From the NCBI GenBank assembly GCA_050084515.1, contig CM114271.1:61380001-61444000 (forward strand): 64,000 nucleotides of DNA, in the 5' to 3' direction. Every line of letters begins with the position of its first letter. The stretch's first letter is position 1. The notes below the pieces were generated by a model. That model saw only the letters and a list, made by a program, of their open reading frames with translations, ran no database searches and had not been told where the DNA came from. Origin of the DNA: Blasia pusilla. Taxonomy: Eukaryota; Marchantiophyta; Marchantiopsida; Blasiales. Below, one piece after another: positions 40,461 to 48,728 of the stretch. The translations under genes and the position numbers were made by a program.

Positions 40461-40652
40461 ATGTTGGACAATCGGAGTGGGATCTTCCGATTGGTGAGTC
40501 CTCTGACAGTGTATAGACCAGATAGAGTCTTGTTAGACTCAGGTGCCCAACCTTTGATGTTGGGAAAGGCGGCATGTATTGGTTTGGGTATTCGGAGGTC
40601 GAGCTTGAGCCTTGCCCATTCAGATTCAAACATCACTTGGAGGAGCCAATGA
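40461..40652 (+). pseudogene. E2 aspartic protease
   Basis: LVSPLTVYRPDRVLLDSGA carries the retropepsin active-site DSGA, followed by QPLMLGKAACIGLGI. The frame is shifted by one relative to Gag and is lost again before 40688, where the linker resumes. SYDVLVGGAVLYPMGF at ~40760 is the C-terminal protease-like part shared with E1. Typical pepsin-fold domain of Ty3 elements, needed for polyprotein cleavage. Confidence 0.8.
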
Positions 40653-40687
40653 TAGGTCTCAATTCATGACACGGGAGAAGTTTTTTC

Positions 40688-42450
40688 ATGCAGTTGAGAC
40701 CGGATCATGCGACTGATAGCTCCCGGTTGGGAGTATCTGCGGTAGTCACATCAGCCGAGTCGTATGATGTACTAGTTGGAGGAGCAGTATTGTACCCGAT
40801 GGGTTTTCAGATGGATTACTGGACTGAGACAACATCTTATAGACCTGGTTGGCAGTCTGGGGATGGACGTATGAGCCAAGTTCCTGTGAGATTTATTTAT
40901 GGGGCTCGACCAGGAGGATCTTCCCCAACAATGTTAGCATCTGTGGCTGATTTTAGTGGAGTAGTGACTTGGCCAGGAGACTTTTTGGAGGGTAATGTTT
41001 TTGCTATGGATTCTCTTGCGCATGAGGAGGTAGATGAGGTCCCTATTTTTGCAGCCGTGGCATCCTCATTGTTGGATGTGCCACTTTGGAGTTCAGGCGG
41101 TGCACTACGGCAGGAGGCTGATTGCCTAGTGCAGGAGGCTTGGTGTGAGGCTGTTATACCTCACGAGGAAGAGGAGGCCCCACGGCGGACTCCTACTTCT
41201 GGTCCAGTTGGGTTATCCCATTTGGATACTACACCCATTGTATGGCAGTATCCGCTGGAGGGCATTTGTGTGTTAGATCTCTTTGGTGGGATTAGCACTG
41301 GTTTGGTGCTGATGTTGCAGCCGGTATTCTGTCGGAGATACGTGTATGTGGAGCGAGATGAGACGGCCCAGAGAGTCTCATCCCGACATATTGGTCAGTT
41401 GATGCGGAGATATCGTGAGTTGTTGCCGCCATCAGCTATTCGTGGGTACCAACGTGCTTTGCCGTCACACATTGCATTGTTGGGGACGTAGGACCTTGAG
41501 AGAGTTGGTCATGTGGATTTGGTGATTGTTGGATGGCCATGTCAGGGTCATACACGTGCAGGTCATGGTGAGGGATTACACGACCCTAGGTCTCGATTGT
41601 TTTGGGAGATGTTACGGGTGTTATGACATCTTCAGGTTCATCAGGCACGTGCTCCAGCTTACATTCTGGAGAATGTTCCATTGTTGGGTGACACTCGGAC
41701 CCGGATGATGGCGAGTGTTCATGAGGTGCGATCTTGGATTGGACCAGCGGTGTTGTTGGATGCAGCGCGAGTTGGCTCGCGTGCACATCGTCCACGCTTG
41801 TGGTGGACAAACTTGTTGCCTAGGGAGGTTCTACGTCGAGCATATGATGCAGTGCAGCGGGATCCTTGCCTTACCGTGGATAGTATGTTGATATCTTGGC
41901 GACTTTCTCGGTGGTGAGGGTTATTGATCGGTCACCCATGGCGGTGGTGAACCGTGTGGGCGACCTAGGATGACACTACCCACATTTGTGAGTTTTTCCT
42001 CGTCACATGCCTATAGAGAAGGTGGTCCGGGCTTGTATGGGATTCTCATGTCGGCGATTGGTGGAGCCTAACGCTGATGAGAGAGAGCGTGCGATGGGAT
42101 TTGCTCTTGGTGTGACAGCGGTTGCTTCTATTTTTGGGTCTTCACGACGTCATGTGTTGGGTCAGGCCATGGACCTGAATTGTTTGACTTGGATTTTGAG
42201 TCTTGGTATGGCCGAGCAGCGTCGACTTCGTACTATGTTTGTGGGTCTTCCACCCCTTGTAATGAGCTCGATGGCTACCAGGACGGTAGAAGCATCGGTT
42301 GGGGGCGAGGAGAGTAGTATTTTGCATCCTTGGAGTAAATGGGATGTAATGGTTGGGCATGTGGAGTTGGTTGCTCATGCTGGTGGAGGAGTTATTTGCT
42401 CAGATGATGGTGTAGCTAAGGGTGTACCATCTTGTGAGGGGGTTGCGTAG
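40688..42450 (+). pseudogene. E2 linker and Dnmt3-like C5 DNA methyltransferase
   Basis: Linker to ~41230, then the methyltransferase. Motif I: VLDLFGGISTGL (41270; SAM binding). YVYVERDE is the acidic end of the next strand (motif II). Motif IV: DLVIVGWPCQG with catalytic Cys codon 41540. GLHDPRSRLFWEM. Motif VI: LENVPLLG (Glu 41669). Motif VIII: VGSRAHRPRLWW. After a frameshift near 41.9 kb, motif IX-X region: ERERAMGFALGVTAV and LGQAMDLNCLTWIL (42079-42190). Motif order is that of Dnmt1/Dnmt3, not the permuted DRM order, and the wording is nearest Dnmt3. Stops at 41489 (E1 has CAA), ~41626 (E1 has CGA) and 42448. All catalytic motifs are present, so the recent progenitor could have been active. 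It sits between protease and RT inside the polyprotein. Confidence 0.9.
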
Positions 42451-42591
42451 CAGCCAATGGCATCGTCCTCTCCCTCTAGTGTGCCAGTGGAGGAGACTTG
42501 GGAGCCATTACTTGGGCCCAAGCTTACGAGAGGTGAGAAACGACGCTTGACATAGTTCCTACGTGCTTATAGGAGTTATTTTGCCTTTAGC

Positions 42592-43974
42592 ATGAAGGAG
42601 TTGGGTTCTCTGGTTGGACCCGGTATACGGATTGATTTGGCTAGTGATACGCCAATCTTCCGTCGTCCCTACCGATATAGTGATATGGAGAGGGACCTGA
42701 TTCAGAGTAGGACGTTGGACTTTTTGGAGGCTGGATTAGTGGAGTTGTCGCATGGAGAGTATGCATCAGCCACTGTCATGCCTGCTAAAAAAGATATGCA
42801 TGGCAACTACACGGATAGGCGGATGTGTGGAGATTACCGTCCTATCAATCGGCAAACCAAGGCCGATAGGTATGCCATGCCTACCCCTGAGGAGATATTT
42901 GATGTGGTGGGACAGGCAAATATTTTTGGTACTTTGGATCTTCGGGCAGGATACCATCAATTGCCGATTTGGGAGAGTGACAAGGCCAAGACAGCATTTT
43001 GGGGTGTCAACTCTCATGGCAAGGATTATTTGTACCAGTGGAAATTCTTACCCTTTGGGTTGAAGAATGCACCTGCCGAGTTTGAGAGAGAGATGGACAG
43101 GATCCTAGGAGGGTTGGATTTTGTTCGGTGTTACATTGATGATATCTTGGTGTTCAGTAACACGGTGGAGGAGCATCAGATACATTTGCAGATGGTGTTT
43201 GAGCGGTTGAAAGCTCATGGTCTACGTTTGCATCCAGGAAAGTGTAAGTTCTTCCATGAGGATGTTGAGTACTTGGGTCATGTGATCTATCCAGGTGGTT
43301 TGGGAGTTCAGCAAGCAAAGGTGGAGGCTATTGCACTTATTCCGCGTCCGGTAGATGTGAGAAGAGTTCGGGCATTCATGGGATTGGCGAACTACTATCG
43401 GAGGTATGTGAAGGGATTTAGTGCTATGGCAAAGCCTTTGAACCAATTGCTGAAATCAGATCAAGAGTGGCACTGGGGAGATGATCAGGAGAGAGCTTTT
43501 GTGGAGCTTAAGGCCCAGTTGGTGGCGGCGCCTATCTTGAGGAGACCTATCGAGGGCGCCCATTTCAGATTACACATCGATTGGAGTAGGTTAGGACTTG
43601 GAGCGGTGTTGACACAACATGATGATGAGCACATGGAGTTTGTGGTGGCCTATGCAAGTCGTTTGAATAATGCAGCGGAGTCGTGCTATAGTTCATATGA
43701 GGGAGAGTGCTTGGCAGTAGTGTGGGCTGTGGCACACTTTAGGTGTTACTTGTTTGGCACAATGTTTACTCTTGTTACTGATCACCAACCGCTCAAGTGG
43801 TTGATGGAGTCTGACAAGCTAACAGGGAAGCTCGCACGGTGGGCTCTTATCTTACAGGAGTATGACTTCCATGTGGTACATAGACCTGGAGTTGCCAACC
43901 TTGATGCTGATGGGTTGAGTAGGAACCCATGTACTAGCCAAGAGGATACAACTGGGGCTATATGGCATGGCTAG
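42592..43974 (+). CDS. E2 reverse transcriptase and RNase H, 460-codon open frame
   Basis: Longest intact frame of the window; ATG 42592 is internal to the former polyprotein. RT: MPAKKDMHGNYTDRRMCGDY, then FGTLDLRAGYHQLPI (catalytic Asp), FLPFGLKNAPAEF, YIDDILVF at residues 181-188 (catalytic pair) and GLRLHPGKCKFF. Connection: FMGLANYYRRYVKGFS. RNase H: LHIDWSRLGLGAVL with Asp 330, YEGECLAVVWAVAHFRCYL (Glu) and VTDHQPLKWL (Asp), then HRPGVANLDADGLSR (usual end of Ty3 RNase H). All catalytic residues are intact. Ends in TAG at 43972 where E1 reads Glu; the same frame continues into integrase. Confidence 0.9.
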   Translation: MKELGSLVGPGIRIDLASDTPIFRRPYRYSDMERDLIQSRTLDFLEAGLVELSHGEYASATVMPAKKDMHGNYTDRRMCGDYRPINRQTKADRYAMPTPEEIFDVVGQANIFGTLDLRAGYHQLPIWESDKAKTAFWGVNSHGKDYLYQWKFLPFGLKNAPAEFEREMDRILGGLDFVRCYIDDILVFSNTVEEHQIHLQMVFERLKAHGLRLHPGKCKFFHEDVEYLGHVIYPGGLGVQQAKVEAIALIPRPVDVRRVRAFMGLANYYRRYVKGFSAMAKPLNQLLKSDQEWHWGDDQERAFVELKAQLVAAPILRRPIEGAHFRLHIDWSRLGLGAVLTQHDDEHMEFVVAYASRLNNAAESCYSSYEGECLAVVWAVAHFRCYLFGTMFTLVTDHQPLKWLMESDKLTGKLARWALILQEYDFHVVHRPGVANLDADGLSRNPCTSQEDTTGAIWHG

Positions 43975-43986
43975 GTTGATGAGGAG

Positions 43987-45430
43987 ATGGTGCCAGGTTG
44001 GCATGCATCCGCCTTTTTATGTTGGTTAGGGATGGACTCTAGTATGGAGGATCACATGATATCTTACTCTAGTCAGAGGATAGATGACCAGCCTTCAGAT
44101 CCTAAGGTTGGAGATGGTGGTACGGATCAACGTGATATTCATGATGATGCGTTGGTGTTGGAGTTCCTACAGACCAGTAGGGTGACAGGCATAGTGAGTG
44201 CCAAGGAGCGAGACCGTGTTCTTCAACGTGCTAAGAGGTATCGATTGGAGGGAACACATATTCTCTACGTGTGGGAGGATGGTAGAGTACGAGTAGTGCC
44301 ACATTTGGCTCAGAGAGAGCGCATTGTGCGACATGCCCATGAGGAGTTGGGATATTTTGGGGTAAAGCGTACGTATAGCTTACTCCTTGGCCAATATTGG
44401 TGGCGTGGCATGCATACACAGGTGCAGCAGTTGGTGTCACGTTGTATGGTTTGTGACCGGGTGAGGGCATCATTCAATACCCCTATACCACAATTACATC
44501 CCTTGCCTATTATGGGGTTGGGTTACCGTTGGAGTGTGGACTTTGCGGTACCGTTACCGTTGACTGTACGACATCATCGATATGTGTTGGTGATGGTGGA
44601 GCACTTCTCCAAGTGGATTGAGTTGGTGGCATTAGCGGACAAGGCAAGTGAGGAAACGGCGTATGCGTTTCTTGATAGAGTGCTTAGTTATTTTGGTGCA
44701 CCAGCTGAAGTGCTGACCGACCACGGTACAGAGTTTCAGGGTGAGTTTCAAGTCTTGTGTGACAAGGCGTTGATTGATCATCGGACCACGTCTCGAGATC
44801 ATCCGAGCGGATGGTTTGGCTGAGCGTGTGGTTGATAAATGAAGAGGGCATTGCGCAAGTATGGCCTCTGAAGGGCATCTTGGAGACCAGGATATTCAGT
44901 TGCCATGGTTAGCCATGGGGTATAGGTTCAGTCGCCAAGCATCCTTGGCTTCCTTCTCACCTTATTTTCTGTTATACGGCCGAGATCCAGACTTGCTAGC
45001 AGCAATTCATCGGGAGTCTAGTGAGGTGGTAAACCTTGATGACCCAGAGATATGGATGAGAGTGTGTTCTCAGCGGGCAGAGCTCTTTCAGAGAGTTATG
45101 CCAACAACCTTTGAGAATCTTGCCATTGCTCAACACAGGGATACCTTGCGGTATGCAACCATTCGGGGTGGAGGTTATCGACCATCGATTCGTAGGTTTC
45201 ATGTGGGGGACTATGTCTATTTGCAGCAGATTGCACCGACAACGTTGGATGTGACGGTAGGCCGCACTATTTTACGAGTGCGCGAGGTGTTAGCTTCTGG
45301 AGTTCTCATGTTGGAGGGTCGTGATGCAGTTGTTTGGAAGGACCATGTGCGTAATTGTGCGCCATGTCATCTTCCAAATGTGGATGGTACTGTTGACCCA
45401 AGCTTAGCCATGATACGTGCTAGCTTGAGG
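43987..45430 (+). pseudogene. E2 DDE integrase, one frameshift
   Basis: Zinc-binding part: HAHEELGYFGVKRTYSLLL, where the usual His of LGHFG is Tyr (TAT versus CAT in E1), and RCMVCDRV. Core: WSVDFAVPLPLTVRH (Asp codon 44539), LTDHGTEFQGEF (Asp codon 44719), catalytic Glu codon at 44805 just after a one-base deletion near 44804. The second half (44861 on, frame +1) reads LASFSPYFLLYGRDP, VNLDDPEIWMRV and VGDYVYLQQIAPTTLDV, an SH3-like C-terminal part. It leads directly into the PHD finger. Joins element ends to the chromosome in active relatives. Confidence 0.85.
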
Positions 45431-45572
45431 TGCATGTTGTGTGGGTCTGCTGGTAACGTTCGGCCGTATGTTGGTGTGTGATCGGTGTTCTAGGGGTTGG
45501 CACATGATGTGTTTGACTCCACGTATGGATGTTGTTCCTACTGGAAGGTGGGTTTGTCCTCGATGTACTTAG
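45431..45572 (+). pseudogene. E2 C-terminal PHD finger, one frameshift
   Basis: C4HC3 pattern: CMLCGS (first pair, 45431-45448), then a shift near 45467, then VCDRCSRGWHMMCLTP (second pair, His, Cys) and PTGRWVCPRCT with the last pair; stop at 45570. Spacing and the GWH..C and G.WxCP.C wording are typical of PHD fingers that bind histone H3 tails. It occupies the place where chromoviruses carry a chromodomain after integrase. Binding specificity cannot be predicted with confidence. Confidence 0.85.
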
Positions 45573-45733
45573 GAGAGGTAGATGACTTGATCTTTGCATG
45601 ATATGGATTACAGATGTGCGAGTAACGATGGGGCAACCTAGCACCTGGCCTTCTGATTCGGGCACCCAAGAATGTGTATAGCATGTAGTAGATGTATAGG
45701 GCTACTTGGGAGTTAGAGGACCTAACCTTGATT

Positions 45734-45739
45734 AGGGGG
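45734..45739 (+). promoter_or_regulatory. E2 polypurine tract candidate
   Basis: AGGGGG, two bases before segment A (45742). E1 has AGAGGGG at 46916-46922, three bases before its A segment. A plus-strand primer here would put the U3 start at A, making A+B the full LTR. Confidence 0.55.
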
Positions 45740-45741
45740 CG

Positions 45742-45848
45742 AGTTGTGGTACACTTGTGTTTGTGGATACTCTCGTCTATGTTATGTATGTATGTGAGTA
45801 TGGTATGTCAACGATGTATGTTGTATGACGATGTGGATTCGCATGACA
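45742..45848 (+). repeat. E2 segment A (first copy)
   Basis: 107 bp, AGTTGTGG...GCATGACA, followed by GC and then B2. About 98 percent identical to A' (46219-46325). Confidence 0.95.
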
Positions 45849-45850
45849 GC

Positions 45851-46218
45851 TATCATGACCATACGGATTATGTCGTAGAGTATAGTGTGCTAGTAGAGGC
45901 CATTCCTTATGTAGGACCGTAGTGGCTTGGTAGAGATGCAGTTTCATACATAGGGTTGGGGGTTACTCAGTTGGGGGTGACTTTCCCAATAGGGCCCGCT
46001 CTTAGGTTGGAGGATATAAGGTGGAGTGCACTCAAAGAAGAATCAGTTCTTTGAGTTGAGCCTGTTGCGTTGGGAGTTAGCCTTGGTAGTGAGTAGAGCC
46101 CTTGGCTATGGTGTTTCTCGCAAGCTTTGACCTAGATTCTCCCATCGTGGAGTGGGTTTGGCTCGATTGTATGTGATTCTATACGTGTTTTATGATAGTA
46201 GGTCTTTCACGGATTTCA
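45851..46218 (+). repeat. E2 segment B2
   Basis: 368 bp, TATCATGACC...GGATTTCA; partner of B1, with the initial TG changed to TA. Directly followed by A'. Confidence 0.95.
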
Positions 46219-46325
46219 AGTTGTGGTACACTTGTGTTTGTGGATACTCTCGTCTATGTTATGTATGTATGTGAGTATGGTATGTCAGCGATGTATGTTG
46301 TATGACGATGTGGATTCGCACGACA
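46219..46325 (+). repeat. E2 segment A' (right terminus)
   Basis: 107 bp, AGTTGTGG...GCACGACA, copy of segment A placed after B2 and inside the TATG duplication, so it belongs to the inserted element. Confidence 0.95.
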
Positions 46326-46604
46326 TATGCGACTATTCAGGGAGGTGGTTATCAACCTACTATCTGAAGGTTTCATCAAGGAGAGTATGTCTACTTGCAG
46401 TAGATGGTACCTACAACCTTGGATGTGACTGTAGTGGGCACCATCTTGAGAGTGCGTGAGGTTTTGCCATTCGGTGTTCTCTTATTGGAGAGATGCAATG
46501 GTATGGTTTGGAAGGACCATGCGCGTCACTATGCGTCATGTCATCTTCTGAACATTGACGGTACAATTGATTCGTGCTTAGCAGTAGTTCCTGCAGGCTT
46601 GCGG
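46326..46604 (+). pseudogene. E1 integrase, C-terminal part after E2
   Basis: Resumes as ATIQGGGYQPT, continuing the RDTLRY cut at 36542. GEYVYLQ, TAG where E2 has CAG, then MVPTTLDVTVVGTILRVREV and VVWKDH-like MVWKDHARHYASCHL. Begins with the second TATG copy of the E2 duplication. Confidence 0.85.
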
Positions 46605-46754
46605 CGTATGTTGTGTGGTTCCTCCACTGGTGCAGCCACTATGCTAGTTCGTGATGGATGTTCGAGAGGATGGCATATGGCATGTCTAACGCCACCTCTC
46701 ACTAGGGTTCCTGAGGGACAATGGATGTGTCCCAGATGTACACAGAGTAGGTAG
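46605..46754 (+). pseudogene. E1 C-terminal PHD finger
   Basis: Open through the whole domain: RMLCGSS, MLVRDGCSRGWHMACLTP and VPEGQWMCPRCTQSR, then TAG. Compared with E2, the first zinc ligand Cys is Arg and the third is Arg, so zinc binding is likely lost, but the domain itself is in frame with the integrase. Confirms that the finger is an element-encoded domain and not a one-off fusion. Confidence 0.85.
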
Positions 46755-46925
46755 TTCTAGATTATGACTTATGTCTGTGATATGGATGACAAGAAGGCAA
46801 CTAACCATGGGGTCACATGAGCACCCGGCTTTTTGCTCTTAGCGTCCGAGAGATGTATGTCATAGTAGGTAGGGATAGATGGCTATCTGGAGTAAGAGCA
46901 ACCTAACCACCAACTAGAGGGGTCA

Positions 46926-47698
46926 TTGGAGATATTTTGGTACTTCTTATCTTGTTGTTTGGATGCCACGAGTTAGCATGGGATCGTGCGTGTTAAGGTG
47001 TGTGTTTAGTGCTAGCGATGTATGTTGTATAAGGATGTGTCTGCGCACGACAACTATCATGTCTTTTAGGATAGATCGGGGAGATCTAGTAGAGCACCTT
47101 CGCAAGTAGTGGAGGACAGACTCAGGAGGTTGAGGATGATCTGCTGAGGCCCAGAGAAACTTGAGAGAGCAGGTTTCCCCTTTGTTTCGGTTCATTTGGA
47201 GCCATATTGAGAAACTTACTATTTTAGGTCAGTACCATTTTGAGTGTATGGTCAACTTTCTATTTCTTGTAAGTAGTCCATGACCTCCTACATCAGGTCA
47301 AGAGCCAAGGAGGTGACTTGGGAGCATAGGTTTTCATGGTGAGAGCTTGGGAGAGGTGAGGGATATACCTCAAAGAGAGAGAGCTTGAGAGCTCATTCTC
47401 TCTTTTATTGAACCTCTTGGCACGAGGCAGCGAAGTTATGGTCCCTTGCCTTGTCAGTGTAACCCAAGCCTCTCATTAGGAGAATAGGTTTGGTCTGACA
47501 TTGATAGAGACATGTGAGAGTGCACACATGTGAGAACTGTGGTGTTGTGAGAGAGATTTCACCTTATTTTATTGGAGATATTTTGGTACTTCTTGTCTTG
47601 TTGTTTGGATGCCATGACTTAGTATGGGATCATGCATTTTTGTGTGTGTATTCAGTGATAACGATGTATGATGTGTAGCAATGTGTATGTGCACGACA
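46926..47698 (+). repeat. E1 3' terminal segments A-B2-A'
   Basis: A: 46926-47052 (127 bp, TTGGAGAT...GCACGACA). Spacer AC. B2: 47055-47571 (517 bp, TATCATGTC...CTTATTTTA). A': 47572-47698 (127 bp, same length as A, about 83 percent identical). B2 holds a TATA-like word at 47364 and CATTCTCTCTTTT ~30 bases later. The layout is the same as in E2 although the sequences have little in common outside the seam. Confidence 0.9.
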
Positions 47699-48728
47699 AG
47701 GCCCGCAATCTCATTTGGGAACTACAGCTCCGAACGCCCTCGTTCGGGCTCAATTGTCGTGTTAGGAACCGGAACGTGCGTTCCGATCGATCCTCCTTCT
47801 TATTTCAAGAATTGGATCTCTAATTCCAATATTGAGGAATTTGATAAGGAGGCCGGAGATCTCATTTGGGAACTACAGTTCCAAAAGCAGTTGTTCGGGC
47901 TCAGTTGTCGTGTCTAGAACCGAAACCTAAGTTTCAATTGATCCTCCTCATTTTGAGAACTGGATCTATAGTTCCCATTGTGAGTTAGCTCGCATAGAGG
48001 CCAGCGATTGGATTTGGGAACTCCGGTTTTGAAGGCACTGGTTCAGGTATCCATTCATTTCTAGATTCAGGGCTATCAAACCGATCCTAGATCCATACTT
48101 CCCGTGCAATTGAATGTATGGATTTTATTGCGAGGCGGGAGATGTCATGCAGAGTTGGATTCCTGAGTGCCCTCATGAAGGTATTTTGGTCGTTCTATCA
48201 TTTCTAGAATTATTGTGCATGTTAGTGTTTAGGTTTTAGGGTTTGCATCTACATTTTTTATTGACACCCTACATGGAGAGTTACAAAAATGGTTTAGGGA
48301 ATTGGATTCAATTATCATTTTCTTAACTAGATCTATAGTTCCGATTCTTAGGTACTCCCGATCAACCGATGTCAGCTTATTCTTTTGGAACTAGAGTTCC
48401 AATTGCTAATAGGGTTGGAATGAGTTTGCATTTCTGGAACTAGATCTATAGTTCTAATTCTTATGTAGTCCGTTTAGAGGCTATCAATGTCATTGGGAAC
48501 TAAAGATTAGGATAGGGAACTTCGGCTGATTCGAGTGAGGTTGTCACAATGCAATTGCGGCGTTGAGGCCTGAAACCACGTTAATGAGTTTTAGTTTTGA
48601 ATGCGTTTTGCAGCTGGCTAGCTGTGCTTTTCAAGGAGTTAGGTCACTGGTCTATTTATCTACTGCATGCGTAGTGTAAACTTCTCTCCTTTAGTCCCAT
48701 CTTACTAAAGTAGATAAATGGTGGGGGG
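47699..48728 (+). repeat. Left inverted arm of the DNA transposon
   Basis: Starts AGGCCCGCAATCTCATTTGG directly at the E1 end. Contains two reversed ~150-bp satellite units, TTTAGGTTTTAGGGTTTGCA, GAACTAGATCTATAGTTC, and inner-edge CTTTAGTCCCATCTTACTAA. Each has its complement in order in the right arm. Confidence 0.85.

Larger units (their letters stand above)
36543..46325 (+). mobile_element. E2: Ty3-like retroelement with methyltransferase and PHD finger, nested in E1
   Basis: 9783 bp from TGTCATG (36543-36549) to CACGACA (46319-46325), which are complementary at 6 of 7 positions and flanked by TATG on both sides. B1 and B2 are each 368 bp and about 96 percent identical, so this is the youngest insertion. 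The polyprotein was one long frame, now with roughly five frameshifts and about ten stops. Order: B1, leader, Gag, protease, methyltransferase, RT, RNase H, integrase, PHD, polypurine tract, A, B2, A'. Confidence 0.9.
28495..47698 (+). mobile_element. E1: Ty3-like retroelement with methyltransferase and PHD finger, interrupted by E2
   Basis: Spans 28495-36542 and 46326-47698, with E2 inserted between. Order is B1 (last 135 bp only), leader, Gag, protease, methyltransferase, RT, RNase H, integrase, PHD, polypurine tract, A, B2, A'. Its right end CACGACA (47692-47698) abuts a palindrome-rich repeat that is the left inverted repeat of a DNA transposon, so E1 inserted there. The left end has lost ~380 bp of B1. 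It carries many stops and several deletions. Confidence 0.85.

Noticed and set aside
39964-40636. Minus-strand frames across E2 gag and protease
   Set aside because: Antisense shadows of the plus-strand polyprotein.
35904-44823. Tyrosine recombinase in the E elements, expected from the split repeats
   Set aside because: The downstream domain has the HHCC zinc motif and DDE triad of an integrase; no R-H-R-Y pattern was seen.
46219-46325. A' as an unrelated insertion next to E2
   Set aside because: The same extra copy is present at the end of E1 (47572-47698) and E3 (7298-7402), always ending in the same heptamer.
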